DNA of 64,000 bases from Lysinibacillus louembei. Lineage in GTDB: Bacteria > Bacillota > Bacilli > Bacillales_A > Planococcaceae. Where the stretch lies: the NCBI RefSeq assembly GCF_033880585.1, contig NZ_CP137624.1, positions 3,693,501-3,757,500 on the forward strand. Direction: 5' to 3'. Position 1 is the first letter of the stretch. Each line of letters begins with the position of its first letter. Shown here piece after piece: positions 1-8,312 of the stretch. The notes under the pieces are model-generated. The model searched no databases. It was not told where the DNA came from and was given only the letters and a program-made list of their open reading frames with translations. Made by a program: the position numbers and the translations under genes.

Positions 1-1146
1 TTCTTCACGCTCTTCCTCTGTCATCACATAAATATTGCGGTTAACTGCTGGTGGTGGCGTCATTTTTTTACGAATTCCTTCCAAGCCTGCCTCTAAAATA
101 ACAGCCATCGCTAAGTATGGATTTGCTGATGGATCTACAGAACGTACTTCAATACGTGTTGAAATACCACGTGATGATGGAATACGAATTAACGGTGAAC
201 GGTTTTGTGCTGACCATGCCACGTAGCATGGTGCTTCATAGCCTGGTACTAAACGCTTATATGAGTTTACTGTTGGATTTGTAATCGCTGTAAAGCCTTG
301 AACATGCTCTAATACGCCTGCCATAAATTGCATCGCTGTTTCAGATAAGCCAAGCTCTGTTTGCTCATCATAAAAGGCATTTTCTTTTCCTTTAAATAAA
401 GAAACATTAAAGTGCATTCCTGAGCCTGCTTCTCCAAATAACGGCTTTGGCATAAATGTTGCATGTAAGCCGTGCTTACGAGCAATTGTTTTTACTACTA
501 ATTTAAATGTTTGAATATTATCACAGGCTGTAATAGCATCTGCATATTTAAAGTCGATTTCATGCTGACCTGGCGCTACCTCATGGTGAGATGCTTCAAT
601 TTCAAAGCCCATTTCCTCTAGCTCAAGCACAATGTCACGGCGGCAGTTTTCACCTAAATCTGTTGGTGCTAAATCGAAATAGCCTCCATGGTCATTTACC
701 TCTAAAGTAGGCTCGCCTTTTTCGTCAAGTTTAAATAAGAAAAATTCTGGCTCTGGCCCTAGATTAAAATCAGTAAAGCCAAGCTTCTCCATTTCCTTCA
801 ATACGCGCTTTAAATTTGAGCGTGGGTCGCCAGCAAAAGGTGTACCATCTGGGTTTGCAATATCACAAATTAAGCGTGCTACTTTGCCTTTTTCAGCTGT
901 CCATGGGAAAACCATAAACGAATCGTAATCAGGCAATAAATACATATCTGATTCTTCGATACGCACGAAGCCTTCGATTGAAGAGCCATCGAACATCATT
1001 TTATTGTCTAACGCTTTATCTAATTGACTAACTGGAATTTCTACATTTTTAATTGTTCCTAAAATATCAGTGAACTGTAATCGAATAAATTTTACTTCAT
1101 GCTCTTGAACCAGTTTCTTAATGTCATCCTTTGTGTACTTACCCAA
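1..1146 (-). CDS. glnA: Glutamine synthetase type I, partial (C-terminus beyond window edge)
   Basis: Forms glutamine from glutamate, ammonia and ATP; cytosolic dodecamer and the main ammonium-assimilating enzyme of Bacillus. The reverse strand gives 382 codons in one frame up to position 1, lacking roughly the last 60 residues only because the window ends. Family signatures are present: FDGSSIEGF near residue 55, the ATP-binding [17 protein letters not shown] stretch, and SRGISTR. The start is a TTG at 1146 with AGGAGA nine bases upstream; an in-frame GTG three codons earlier overlaps that ribosome-binding site. It lies 33 bp after glnR, so the two form the classical glnRA operon, whose product in B. 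subtilis also acts as the nitrogen sensor for GlnR and TnrA (known for the family). Confidence 0.97.
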   Translation of the reverse strand, partial: MGKYTKDDIKKLVQEHEVKFIRLQFTDILGTIKNVEIPVSQLDKALDNKMMFDGSSIEGFVRIEESDMYLLPDYDSFMVFPWTAEKGKVARLICDIANPDGTPFAGDPRSNLKRVLKEMEKLGFTDFNLGPEPEFFLFKLDEKGEPTLEVNDHGGYFDLAPTDLGENCRRDIVLELEEMGFEIEASHHEVAPGQHEIDFKYADAITACDNIQTFKLVVKTIARKHGLHATFMPKPLFGEAGSGMHFNVSLFKGKENAFYDEQTELGLSETAMQFMAGVLEHVQGFTAITNPTVNSYKRLVPGYEAPCYVAWSAQNRSPLIRIPSSRGISTRIEVRSVDPSANPYLAMAVILEAGLEGIRKKMTPPPAVNRNIYVMTEEEREE

Positions 1147-1179
1147 ATGTATCACTCTCCTAAGTTAATGTATGTCCGC

Positions 1180-1557
1180 TTATTTATAAAAGCGTGTAAA
1201 ATTTCCTTGACGAATGGATGTTTTTTGCATGCTTCGTGCTTGTAGCATTTCTTCCCGCATAATGCGGCGCAATTCTCGATCAGAAATTTCTTTCTTGCCT
1301 TCTGTATTCACATGCTTCTTCATCGCGAATACTTTTTTAATTCCTGCCATATTCGTGCCTCGCTCAAGCATTTCCTTTATTTCCAGCAATACATCAACAT
1401 CATTTAACGAAAACATTCGTCTATTTCCTTCTGTACGATGAGGTTGAACTAAATTGTGTTCTTCATAATATCGTATTTGACGCGCTGTTAAATCCGTTAG
1501 CTGCATCACAATACTTATTGGTAACACTGGCATAGATCGACGAATTTCACTACCCAT
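1180..1557 (-). CDS. glnR: MerR-family repressor GlnR
   Basis: Transcriptional repressor of glnRA and other nitrogen genes when glutamine is plentiful, activated by feedback-inhibited glutamine synthetase (known in B. subtilis). At 125 residues it is slightly shorter than the B. subtilis protein (about 135). The N-terminal MerR winged helix-turn-helix is clear, with LTARQIRYYEEHNLV and EGNRRMFS; the C-terminal tail ends in an Arg/Phe-rich segment (RQGNFTRFYK) like the autoinhibitory tail of GlnR. The start has GGAGGTG eight bases upstream. A matching GlnR operator lies just upstream (1613-1629), consistent with autoregulation. Confidence 0.96.
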   Translation of the reverse strand: MGSEIRRSMPVLPISIVMQLTDLTARQIRYYEEHNLVQPHRTEGNRRMFSLNDVDVLLEIKEMLERGTNMAGIKKVFAMKKHVNTEGKKEISDRELRRIMREEMLQARSMQKTSIRQGNFTRFYK

Positions 1558-1576
1558 TTAATTCACCTCCGCTATT

Positions 1577-1606
1577 ATCATACATCAGTGTTTTTTTATA
1601 CGTCAA
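1577..1606 (-). promoter_or_regulatory. SigA-type promoter of glnRA
   Basis: On the minus strand a -35 TTGACG (1601-1606) and a -10 TATGAT (1577-1582) are separated by 18 bp. The start codon of glnR is 20 bp beyond the -10. The -35 is embedded in a second, poorer half-match to the GlnR operator (1588-1604). Confidence 0.65.
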
Positions 1607-1612
1607 TTTTCA

Positions 1613-1629
1613 TGTAAGAAAACCTAACA
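1613..1629 (-). promoter_or_regulatory. GlnR/TnrA operator
   Basis: TGTAAGAAAACCTAACA fits the published GlnR/TnrA consensus TGTNAN7TNACA at every fixed position on both strands. It sits immediately upstream of the -35 box of glnRA, the position of an operator in B. subtilis. Confidence 0.85.
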
Positions 1630-1667
1630 TGAAATCTTCTCTTATCATAACCTTCGAAATAGCAATT

Positions 1668-1714
1668 AAAAACTACCTTAAAAATGGCTTTATACAGCAC
1701 TTTTAAGGTAGTTT
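1668..1714 (-). terminator. Terminator after ynbB
   Basis: Inverted repeat: the arms AACTACCTTAAAA and TTTTAAGGTAGTT enclose a loop of about 16 bases, with T-tracts at both outer ends. It lies about 155 bp downstream of ynbB and separates it from glnRA. Nothing else is visible between 1715 and 1869. Confidence 0.75.
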
Positions 1715-1869
1715 TATTGTTTGCATTTTTGCAAAATATAAGGTTATGAGCCACCTTTCATTGAGCGAAAATCAACGAATGAGCATACCATTTCTTTCAA
1801 AAAATTATTTTTTTATTCTGTCACTCCAAATTTTAATGCTGCAACAATTTAAAATCTTTTAACATGACC

Positions 1870-3123
1870 TCAGCCTTTATTACTTAGCTTTTGAACAGCA
1901 CTGCAAATTGCGTATTTTACATGCTCATAGGTTAAACCACCTTGTACAAAGGCGGTATACGGTGGGCGAATCGGGCCATCTGCTGTTAATTCAATGCTGG
2001 AGCCTTGCACAAACGTACCTGCTGCCATAATCACATCGTCCTCATAGCCTGGCATATAAGCTGGCTCTGGTGCGAAATGTGCATTGATGGGTGAGGCTGC
2101 TTGAATTTCACGGCAAAAAGCAATCATTTGCTCAGCTGTTTGGAACGATACGGATTGTATTAAGTCTGTGCGAGGTGCGCTGTAGTGCGGCGCTGTTGCC
2201 ATACCAATTTCCTCTAGCATCGCCGAAGTAAAAATTGCCCCTTTTAACGCTTGTGCAACCGTATGTGGTGCTAAGAAAAAGCCTTGGTAAAAGTCAGCTA
2301 ATGTATTTAATGTGGCACCTGCCTCCGCACCAATGCCTGGTGAGGTCATACGATAAGCACATTTTTCTACTAAATCTGCACGTCCTGCGATATAGCCGCC
2401 AATTTTTGCAAGACCTGCCCCTGGGTTTTTAATTAATGAGCCTGCCATTAAATCAACGCCAACCTCTGTTGGCTCAAGTAGCTCCACAAATTCACCATAG
2501 CAATTATCCACAAAAATCACAGCACTTGGGGCAATCAAGCGAATTTGCTGCACCATTTCACTAATTTCTGCAACTGTAAATGAAGGTCGTGTCGCATAGC
2601 CTTTTGAACGCTGAATAGCGATCATTTTCGTTTTTACATTTACTGCTTCACGCACGCCTTGCCAGTCGATTTGCTCATTATCAATTAAATCAACATGGCT
2701 ATATTTAATGCCGAAATCCTTTAATGACCCAGTATCTTTATCTCCACCATCAACAATTGATTGCAGCGTATCATATGGTTTGCCTGTAATATAAACGAGC
2801 TCGTCACCAGGACGTAAAACACCGAATAAGCTAAGCGTAATGGCATGCGTGCCTGAGATAATTTGCGGACGAACGATGGCTGCCTCTGTCCCAAATACTT
2901 GTGCATAGACACGCTCTAAATTATCGCGTCCTTCATCATCATAGCCATAGCCACTTGAAGGATGTAAATGATAATCAGAAACTTGATTTTCACGAAATGC
3001 TGTTAATACTTTTTGCTGATTAAAAAAGGCGTTTTCATCTACTTTTTTATGAAATGTAGCAATTTTATTTTCAATACGAGCAGCAAGCTCCATTGTTTGT
3101 TCTGTTAAGTTTGACGTGAACAT
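1870..3123 (-). CDS. ynbB: PLP-dependent enzyme of the methionine gamma-lyase / aluminium-resistance family (YnbB)
   Basis: A 417-residue fold-type I PLP enzyme resembling Cys/Met-metabolism lyases. B. subtilis YnbB occupies the same position before glnR. The likely PLP lysine is in SLIKNPGAGLAKIGGY (about residue 232), with a conserved FVDNCYGEF aspartate before it and the SGTHAI cofactor loop near residue 90. The true substrate is unknown; the 'aluminium resistance' name in databases is historical. It is monocistronic by spacing, with 147 bp to the divergent membrane gene upstream and a terminator downstream. Confidence 0.9.
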   Translation of the reverse strand: MFTSNLTEQTMELAARIENKIATFHKKVDENAFFNQQKVLTAFRENQVSDYHLHPSSGYGYDDEGRDNLERVYAQVFGTEAAIVRPQIISGTHAITLSLFGVLRPGDELVYITGKPYDTLQSIVDGGDKDTGSLKDFGIKYSHVDLIDNEQIDWQGVREAVNVKTKMIAIQRSKGYATRPSFTVAEISEMVQQIRLIAPSAVIFVDNCYGEFVELLEPTEVGVDLMAGSLIKNPGAGLAKIGGYIAGRADLVEKCAYRMTSPGIGAEAGATLNTLADFYQGFFLAPHTVAQALKGAIFTSAMLEEIGMATAPHYSAPRTDLIQSVSFQTAEQMIAFCREIQAASPINAHFAPEPAYMPGYEDDVIMAAGTFVQGSSIELTADGPIRPPYTAFVQGGLTYEHVKYAICSAVQKLSNKG

Positions 3124-3276
3124 AGATGTCTCCTTATTTTGCTTAATAGTTTTTAATCCTATCCCATCTTATCAACTATTTTCATCACGTCAACTATTTA
3201 CTCTTTACTAATTTTTATATAATTGTTATGCTCATGTTTGCTAACTTAGATATTTACGATAAGAAGGAGTTTGAAA

Positions 3277-3882
3277 ATGGCTTGGGAAGTTTTTAGTATT
3301 ATTGGAACAATCGCTTTTGCCTTGTCTGGCGCTATCGTTGCGATGGAGGAGGAATATGATTTATTCGGCGTTTATTTGCTTGGTGTTGTTACCGCATTCG
3401 GTGGTGGGGCCATTCGTAATTTATTAATTGGCTTACCAGTCACTACTTTATGGAGTCAAGAAATGATGTTCCAAATCGCGCTCGCTGCAGTTACGCTATT
3501 CTTTTTAGTACCACAGCGCTTTATTAAGCATTGGAATCGTTGGGGAAATTTATTTGATGCAATTGGGCTTGCAGCATTTGCTGTACAAGGGGCCATGTAT
3601 GCAGTGAAATTAGAGCTTCCTATTAGCGCTGTTGTTGTGGCAGCTGTTTTAACTGGCTCAGGTGGTGGTATTGTAAGAGATTTACTTGCACGCCGTAAAC
3701 CGACTGTGTTGCGTGATGAAATTTATGCAATGTGGGCAGCTGGTGCAGGTTTAATGATAGGACTTCAAGTTTTAACGGGCGACTTGTTTTTATATATGGT
3801 GTTTATTGCAGTGACAGCTTTACGTATTTTCTCTTATATGCGTGGCTGGCATTTACCACGAAAAAAACTGCTAGTGAAATAG
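3277..3882 (+). CDS. TRIC/UPF0126-family membrane protein (putative cation channel)
   Basis: A 201-residue integral membrane protein with about seven hydrophobic helices and two internally repeated halves, each carrying the glycine signature (FGGGAIRNLLIG near residue 47; GSGGGIVRDLLARRKP near residue 128). This is the bacterial UPF0126 family, homologous to trimeric intracellular cation channels; potassium conductance is known for some relatives and inferred here. The ATG at 3277 is preferred over a TTG at 3271 because AAGGAG ends seven bases before it. It is one of only two genes on the plus strand and shares a bidirectional terminator with the convergent rhodanese gene. Confidence 0.9.
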   Translation: MAWEVFSIIGTIAFALSGAIVAMEEEYDLFGVYLLGVVTAFGGGAIRNLLIGLPVTTLWSQEMMFQIALAAVTLFFLVPQRFIKHWNRWGNLFDAIGLAAFAVQGAMYAVKLELPISAVVVAAVLTGSGGGIVRDLLARRKPTVLRDEIYAMWAAGAGLMIGLQVLTGDLFLYMVFIAVTALRIFSYMRGWHLPRKKLLVK

Positions 3883-3896
3883 ATTGATAGAAAATG

Positions 3897-3947
3897 AAAG
3901 AGGTGTTAGAAAAGCGGGCTAATGCGTGACTTTTCTAACACCTCTTT
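3897..3947. terminator. Bidirectional terminator between UPF0126 gene and rhodanese gene
   Basis: A perfect 18-bp inverted repeat (arms AAAGAGGTGTTAGAAAAG at 3897-3914 and its complement at 3930-3947) with a 15-base loop. A T-rich tract follows on the plus strand and an A/T-rich tract on the other. It serves the two converging genes. Confidence 0.92.
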
Positions 3948-3955
3948 TCATTTTT

Positions 3956-4258
3956 TTACTTAAATTCTAGCTCACCATCATATGCAAGCATACCGCCTTC
4001 AAGATTGGTTACATCATAGCCTTGCTCTGCTAAGTATTCGCAAGCATTTGCGCTGCGTACGCCGCCTTTACATACAATGATATAAGGAAGCGATTTATCT
4101 AATTGCTCTAAGCTGTTCGGAATTTCACCTAATGGAATATGCACTGCACCAGGAATTACACCGTCTGCTACTTCAAAGTCTTCACGCACATCAATTACGT
4201 GTAAATCCTCGTTTGCATCAAGCAAATTAATTAGTTCATCTGTTGTCATTGTTTTCAT
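3956..4258 (-). CDS. Single-domain rhodanese (sulfurtransferase)
   Basis: A 100-residue stand-alone rhodanese. The active-site loop is CKGGVRS with the catalytic cysteine near residue 63, and the CH2A motif HVIDVRED lies near the N-terminus. Such proteins carry persulfide sulfur to acceptors; the physiological acceptor is unknown. I chose the ATG at 4258 because GGAGG lies nine bases upstream; an earlier in-frame ATG at 4288 falls inside the end of hfq and has no ribosome-binding site. It starts 22 bp after hfq, so co-transcription with hfq is likely. Confidence 0.9.
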   Translation of the reverse strand: MKTMTTDELINLLDANEDLHVIDVREDFEVADGVIPGAVHIPLGEIPNSLEQLDKSLPYIIVCKGGVRSANACEYLAEQGYDVTNLEGGMLAYDGELEFK

Positions 4259-4280
4259 TTCGATAAGCCTCCGATTCGAA

Positions 4281-4508
4281 TTATGCATCTTCTTTATTAA
4301 TATCTATCGTACTTGCTGGCACAAATGTCGAAATCGCATGTTTATAAATCAAGTGCTGCTTTCCTTCTACCTCTAACAGTACAGTAAAATTATCGTAAGA
4401 TTTTATTAAGCCTTTTAGTTGAAAGCCGTTTAATAAAAAGACTGTTACAAATGTATTGTTTTTACGTAATTGGTTTAAAAATGCATCTTGCAAATTAACT
4501 GGTTTCAC
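4281..4508 (-). CDS. hfq: RNA chaperone Hfq
   Basis: A 75-residue Sm-like protein, normal size for Gram-positive Hfq, forming a hexameric ring that binds small RNAs and A-rich mRNA. Sm1 is visible as [13 protein letters not shown] with the conserved Asp in YDNFTVLL, and Sm2 as [10 protein letters not shown], close to the usual YKHAIST signature. It follows miaA by 143 bp, as in many bacteria, and precedes a rhodanese gene. The 4509-4651 gap is AT-rich and probably contains its own promoter; I could not fix one convincingly. Confidence 0.96.
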   Translation of the reverse strand: MKPVNLQDAFLNQLRKNNTFVTVFLLNGFQLKGLIKSYDNFTVLLEVEGKQHLIYKHAISTFVPASTIDINKEDA

Positions 4509-4651
4509 GTAAGCACCCGCCTTTGTTATTGATTATGATATTTACTTTTGACTAAACATGGACTAACTTTGCCACAGCAAATACCAAGCTATTTTATGAC
4601 CATTAATATATATTCGTTATATAATATAAATTTCCTTCTATTTTTATAAAT

Positions 4652-5560
4652 TCATTCGGCGAAAAGCGACTTTACTTGTTCCCAATTTGTACCTATCCAT
4701 TGTACATCCATTTTATTGCGGAAATATGTGAGTTGACGCTTAGCATAACGGCGTGAATTTTGCTTAATTTGGTCAACCGCATCCTCATAGGAAACTAGCC
4801 CAGCAAAATAAGCGCATAGCTCCTTATAGCCGATTGCTTTCATTGCTTGTACATCTCGAATACCCGCATCATATAACTCGCGCACTTCCTGTATAAGCCC
4901 TTGTTCTAGCATAATATCAACACGTAAATTAATGCGCTCATACAATTTTTCACGTTCCATATCTAAGCCAATAATTAAATGGTTGTAGAGTGGGATATCA
5001 CCCCTATTATGCTCATCTGCCACCTTTGATGTGCCACTTAATTCAACCATTTCTAATGCACGAATGATTCGTCTAGTATTGTTTGGGTGAATATTGCTCG
5101 CCGTTTCTGGATCTAGTGCCGCTAGCTTTGCATGCATTGCCTCAGGTCCAATTTTTTCTAGCTCCTTATAGTAAAGAGAGCGTGCCTCTTCGTTCACTTG
5201 TTCTTTTGTAAATTGGAAATCGTAGAGCACAGATTGCACATATAAGCCTGTGCCGCCAACGATAATCGGTACTTTCCCACGTGCACTAATCTCATCAATT
5301 TTAGCACGTACAAGCTGCTGATATTCCGCTACTGAAAAACTTTCTGTCGGCTCCTTTATATCAAACAGATGATGCGGGATACCATCCATCTCAGCAGCTG
5401 TAATTTTCGCAGTTCCAATATCGAGCCCTTTATATACTTGCATGGAATCACCGTTAATGATTTCACCATCGATAAGCTTTGCAAGTTGGATGCTTAATGC
5501 TGTTTTGCCAGATGCTGTTGGGCCGATAATTGCAACAACATCATAGTTCGTTTTCGACAT
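4652..5560 (-). CDS. miaA: tRNA dimethylallyltransferase MiaA
   Basis: Adds the isopentenyl group to N6 of A37 in tRNAs reading UNN codons, the step before MiaB (also in this window) adds methylthio. The 302 residues are typical. The P-loop GPTASGKT is at residues 13-20, and the signature [16 protein letters not shown] follows. The C-terminal part has the conserved [13 protein letters not shown] tRNA-binding stretch. Its first 20 bases overlap the end of the upstream hydrolase gene, implying translational coupling. Confidence 0.97.
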   Translation of the reverse strand: MSKTNYDVVAIIGPTASGKTALSIQLAKLIDGEIINGDSMQVYKGLDIGTAKITAAEMDGIPHHLFDIKEPTESFSVAEYQQLVRAKIDEISARGKVPIIVGGTGLYVQSVLYDFQFTKEQVNEEARSLYYKELEKIGPEAMHAKLAALDPETASNIHPNNTRRIIRALEMVELSGTSKVADEHNRGDIPLYNHLIIGLDMEREKLYERINLRVDIMLEQGLIQEVRELYDAGIRDVQAMKAIGYKELCAYFAGLVSYEDAVDQIKQNSRRYAKRQLTYFRNKMDVQWIGTNWEQVKSLFAE

Positions 5561-6458
5561 GTTTTAACCACCGTAATACAGCATCATGCACATGCTGTTT
5601 ATTTGTTTCGTTTAAAATTTCATGGCGCATTTCTTCAAATAAATGCACTGTGACATTTTCCATTCCTACATCAGTCATTCTTTTGGCTACTTTGAATACC
5701 CCTTTACCAAAATCGCCAACAGGGTCATGGCTACCGCTAATAAATAGCACTGGTAAATCTGTTCGTGTGCGTGCCATCTCCTCTTTGCGATGGACAAGTA
5801 GTAAGCCCTCTGTCAAATCGGCGTAAAATTGATGCGATGGAATAAAGCCACACATTTCATCATCGATATATTTTTGCACTTCATCCGCGTCACGCGATAG
5901 CCAATCAAATTCTGTTGTTGTATCTGCAAATGCTTTATTAAAGCTACCAAAGCTTAAGCGATTCATGAAAGGACTCGCTGTTTGCTTGCCTTGTGCCTTC
6001 GCTAATGTATTCGCAAGCTGATTACCTGCTAAATGTGTTGCGGATGTAACGCCTGTACCACAAATAATACAGGCTGAAATTTGATCGCTATAAAGCTGAA
6101 TAAAACGGCGTGCGATAAATGAGCCCATGCTATGACCAAATAGCGTCAAGGGAACTGTCACTGTTTTACGAAGGTATAGAAGCACTTCAAGTACATCTAA
6201 TACGACATGATGGAAGCCGCGCTCATCCGCAAAATGCCCGTAATTGCCCCTAGCCGTATAGCCATGCCCTCTATGATCGTGTAGTGATACATAATAGCCC
6301 TGCGCACACAAAAGCTTGGCAAACTCCTCATAGCGTCCTGAATGCTCGCCCATTCCATGCAAAATATGCATATGTCCAATTGGTTGCTCTGGCTCAAATA
6401 TGCGCACAAAAACTTGTTGCCCGTCTCGCATCGTTAAAAATAGCTGTTGCTGTTTCAT
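5541..6458 (-). CDS. Alpha/beta hydrolase, monoacylglycerol lipase/lysophospholipase-like
   Basis: A 305-residue cytosolic hydrolase of the serine aminopeptidase S33 (Hydrolase_4) group. The oxyanion region [10 protein letters not shown] is near residue 35, the nucleophile elbow GHSMGS near residue 109, the acid in SGSHDPVG near residue 245, and the catalytic His in MRHEILNE near residue 276, so the triad is complete. Substrates for relatives are monoacylglycerols or lysophospholipids; the actual one is inferred only. It lies 18 bp after mutL and overlaps miaA by 20 bp, making it part of a mutS-mutL-hydrolase-miaA run. Confidence 0.9.
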   Translation of the reverse strand: MKQQQLFLTMRDGQQVFVRIFEPEQPIGHMHILHGMGEHSGRYEEFAKLLCAQGYYVSLHDHRGHGYTARGNYGHFADERGFHHVVLDVLEVLLYLRKTVTVPLTLFGHSMGSFIARRFIQLYSDQISACIICGTGVTSATHLAGNQLANTLAKAQGKQTASPFMNRLSFGSFNKAFADTTTEFDWLSRDADEVQKYIDDEMCGFIPSHQFYADLTEGLLLVHRKEEMARTRTDLPVLFISGSHDPVGDFGKGVFKVAKRMTDVGMENVTVHLFEEMRHEILNETNKQHVHDAVLRWLKHVENEL

Positions 6459-6476
6459 TAAAAATCCCCCTTCACT

Positions 6477-8300
6477 TTACATGACACGCTTAAACATTTT
6501 TTCTAGCTCATATGTTGAAAAATGAATTAATACAGGACGTCCATGTGGACATGTAAACGGATTTTCTGCCTCTCTTAAATCATTTAGCAGTTGATCCATT
6601 TGCTCCTTTGTTAAATAGTAATTCGCTTTAATGGATTTTTTACAGCTCATCATAATCGCTGCTTCCTCGCGTAGCTTTTTCACATCAGCCTTGCGTGTTG
6701 TCAACACTTGCTCAATTAGCTCCTCAATTACTTCTTGTTCAAAGCCTTTTGGGAACCAAGTTGGGTGCTCACGTACAACGAAGGAGTTTTGACCAAATGG
6801 CTCTAAATAAATACCAACCTCCTGCAAGCTTTGCTGATGCTCCATTAAACGTAACGCTTCATCTGCTGAATAATGGAATGTCAGTGGCAGGAGCAGTGCC
6901 TGTCGTTCGTTGGCATTCACATCGCCTACTTTTTCGCGATAATATTCATATTTTATACGCTCCTGCGCAGCATGCTGGTCAATTAAATAAAAGCCATCCT
7001 CCATTTGAGCAACAATATAAGTTCCATGAATTTGCCCAATAACTTCAAGCTGTGGAAATGGTGCTTTTTTTTCCTCCACTACTGGTGGTTGCTCTATTAT
7101 AGGCTCTACGAAGCTTTCCACAGTTAATGGTGGCTGGCTTTCCTTTACTTGCACAGGCTCTCCTCTTAAAGGGGCTGGCTCTAGTCGACTTTCCTTTAAA
7201 TGTTGAACAATCGAAGCCATTTTCTCCTCATTAAAAGTTGGCGCTGGTTTCCATATATTGAGCTGCTCTGTTGGTAGCTTCTCAGACTTTTTCGGCTTTG
7301 CTGCTAGGGGAACGCGGACAACGTCACTTACAGCTTTGCGAATTGTTTGCTCTACTAATTGCAGTAGCTCAGGCTCTTTACTTAAACGAATTTGATGCTT
7401 GGCAGGGTGGACATTGACATCTGTTAACTGCGGGTCGCCTTCAATAAATAATGCGGTAATTGGATAGCGCTCAATCGGCAAATACGTATGAAATGCATCA
7501 ACGACCGCCTTTTGCACTAAATAATGCTTTACCCAACGCCCATTCACAAATGTCGAAATGTAATTTTTTGAAGCGCGTGTGAGCTCAGGCAATGTTGCAA
7601 AGCCATGTATTTTATAATCATTTGTTTCACCGTTAAATGCAAACATTTTTTTCGCATTATGTGCGCCATAAATCGCTGCGAGTACTTGCTGCACATGTCC
7701 TCGTCCATTTGTTTGCAACTGAACCTGTCCATTGTGCACAAGCTTGAAGGCAATATGTGGATTGCCTAATGCTAAACGATTCATTAAATCAATTGAATGA
7801 CCTAACTCTGTCTGTACTGTTTTTAAATATTTTAAACGCGCAGGTGTGTTATAAAATAATTGCGCTACTGTAATATCTGTTCCTTGTCGCAGTGCAGCTG
7901 GCTTCTGACTTTTAATATGTCCACCTTCAATATAAAGCTCTGCACCGTCTTGACCATCAGATGTTTTCATCGTCATTTTGCAAACGGATGAAATGGAGGC
8001 TAATGCCTCACCACGGAAGCCGAGCGTGCGAATGCGGAATAAATCCTGCTCTTTTTCAATTTTGGAAGTGGCATGCCTTGCAAAGGATTTCAATGCATCC
8101 TCCTCACTCATACCACTCCCATTATCAACAACTTGGATAAACGCTAATCCCGCTTCCTCTAAAAACACTTCAATCGTTGTCGCACCAGCATCAATGGCAT
8201 TTTCCACAAGCTCTTTGACAACAGATGCAGGACGTTCTACTACCTCACCCGCTGCAATTTTATTGGATAGCCATTCATCCATAATGTGGATTTTCCCCAT
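6477..8300 (-). CDS. mutL: DNA mismatch repair endonuclease MutL
   Basis: GHKL ATPase that couples MutS mismatch recognition to strand incision. The N-terminal motifs are intact: NAIDAGAT (Mg/ATP), DNGSGM and GFRGEALASI. A low-complexity linker spans roughly residues 330-415. The C-terminal domain carries the endonuclease motif DQHAAQERIKYE, plus SCKKSIKA and CPHGRP. These make it the nicking type found in organisms without MutH. The 607 residues are close to the B. subtilis length. GAGGTG precedes the ATG, and the gap to mutS is 12 bp. Confidence 0.97.
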   Translation of the reverse strand: MGKIHIMDEWLSNKIAAGEVVERPASVVKELVENAIDAGATTIEVFLEEAGLAFIQVVDNGSGMSEEDALKSFARHATSKIEKEQDLFRIRTLGFRGEALASISSVCKMTMKTSDGQDGAELYIEGGHIKSQKPAALRQGTDITVAQLFYNTPARLKYLKTVQTELGHSIDLMNRLALGNPHIAFKLVHNGQVQLQTNGRGHVQQVLAAIYGAHNAKKMFAFNGETNDYKIHGFATLPELTRASKNYISTFVNGRWVKHYLVQKAVVDAFHTYLPIERYPITALFIEGDPQLTDVNVHPAKHQIRLSKEPELLQLVEQTIRKAVSDVVRVPLAAKPKKSEKLPTEQLNIWKPAPTFNEEKMASIVQHLKESRLEPAPLRGEPVQVKESQPPLTVESFVEPIIEQPPVVEEKKAPFPQLEVIGQIHGTYIVAQMEDGFYLIDQHAAQERIKYEYYREKVGDVNANERQALLLPLTFHYSADEALRLMEHQQSLQEVGIYLEPFGQNSFVVREHPTWFPKGFEQEVIEELIEQVLTTRKADVKKLREEAAIMMSCKKSIKANYYLTKEQMDQLLNDLREAENPFTCPHGRPVLIHFSTYELEKMFKRVM

Positions 8301-8312
8301 TCGCGCTCACCT

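Noticed and set aside
1-1146. Glutamine synthetase that seems truncated
   Set aside because: The frame is open to position 1 and only the window edge cuts it; there is no internal stop.
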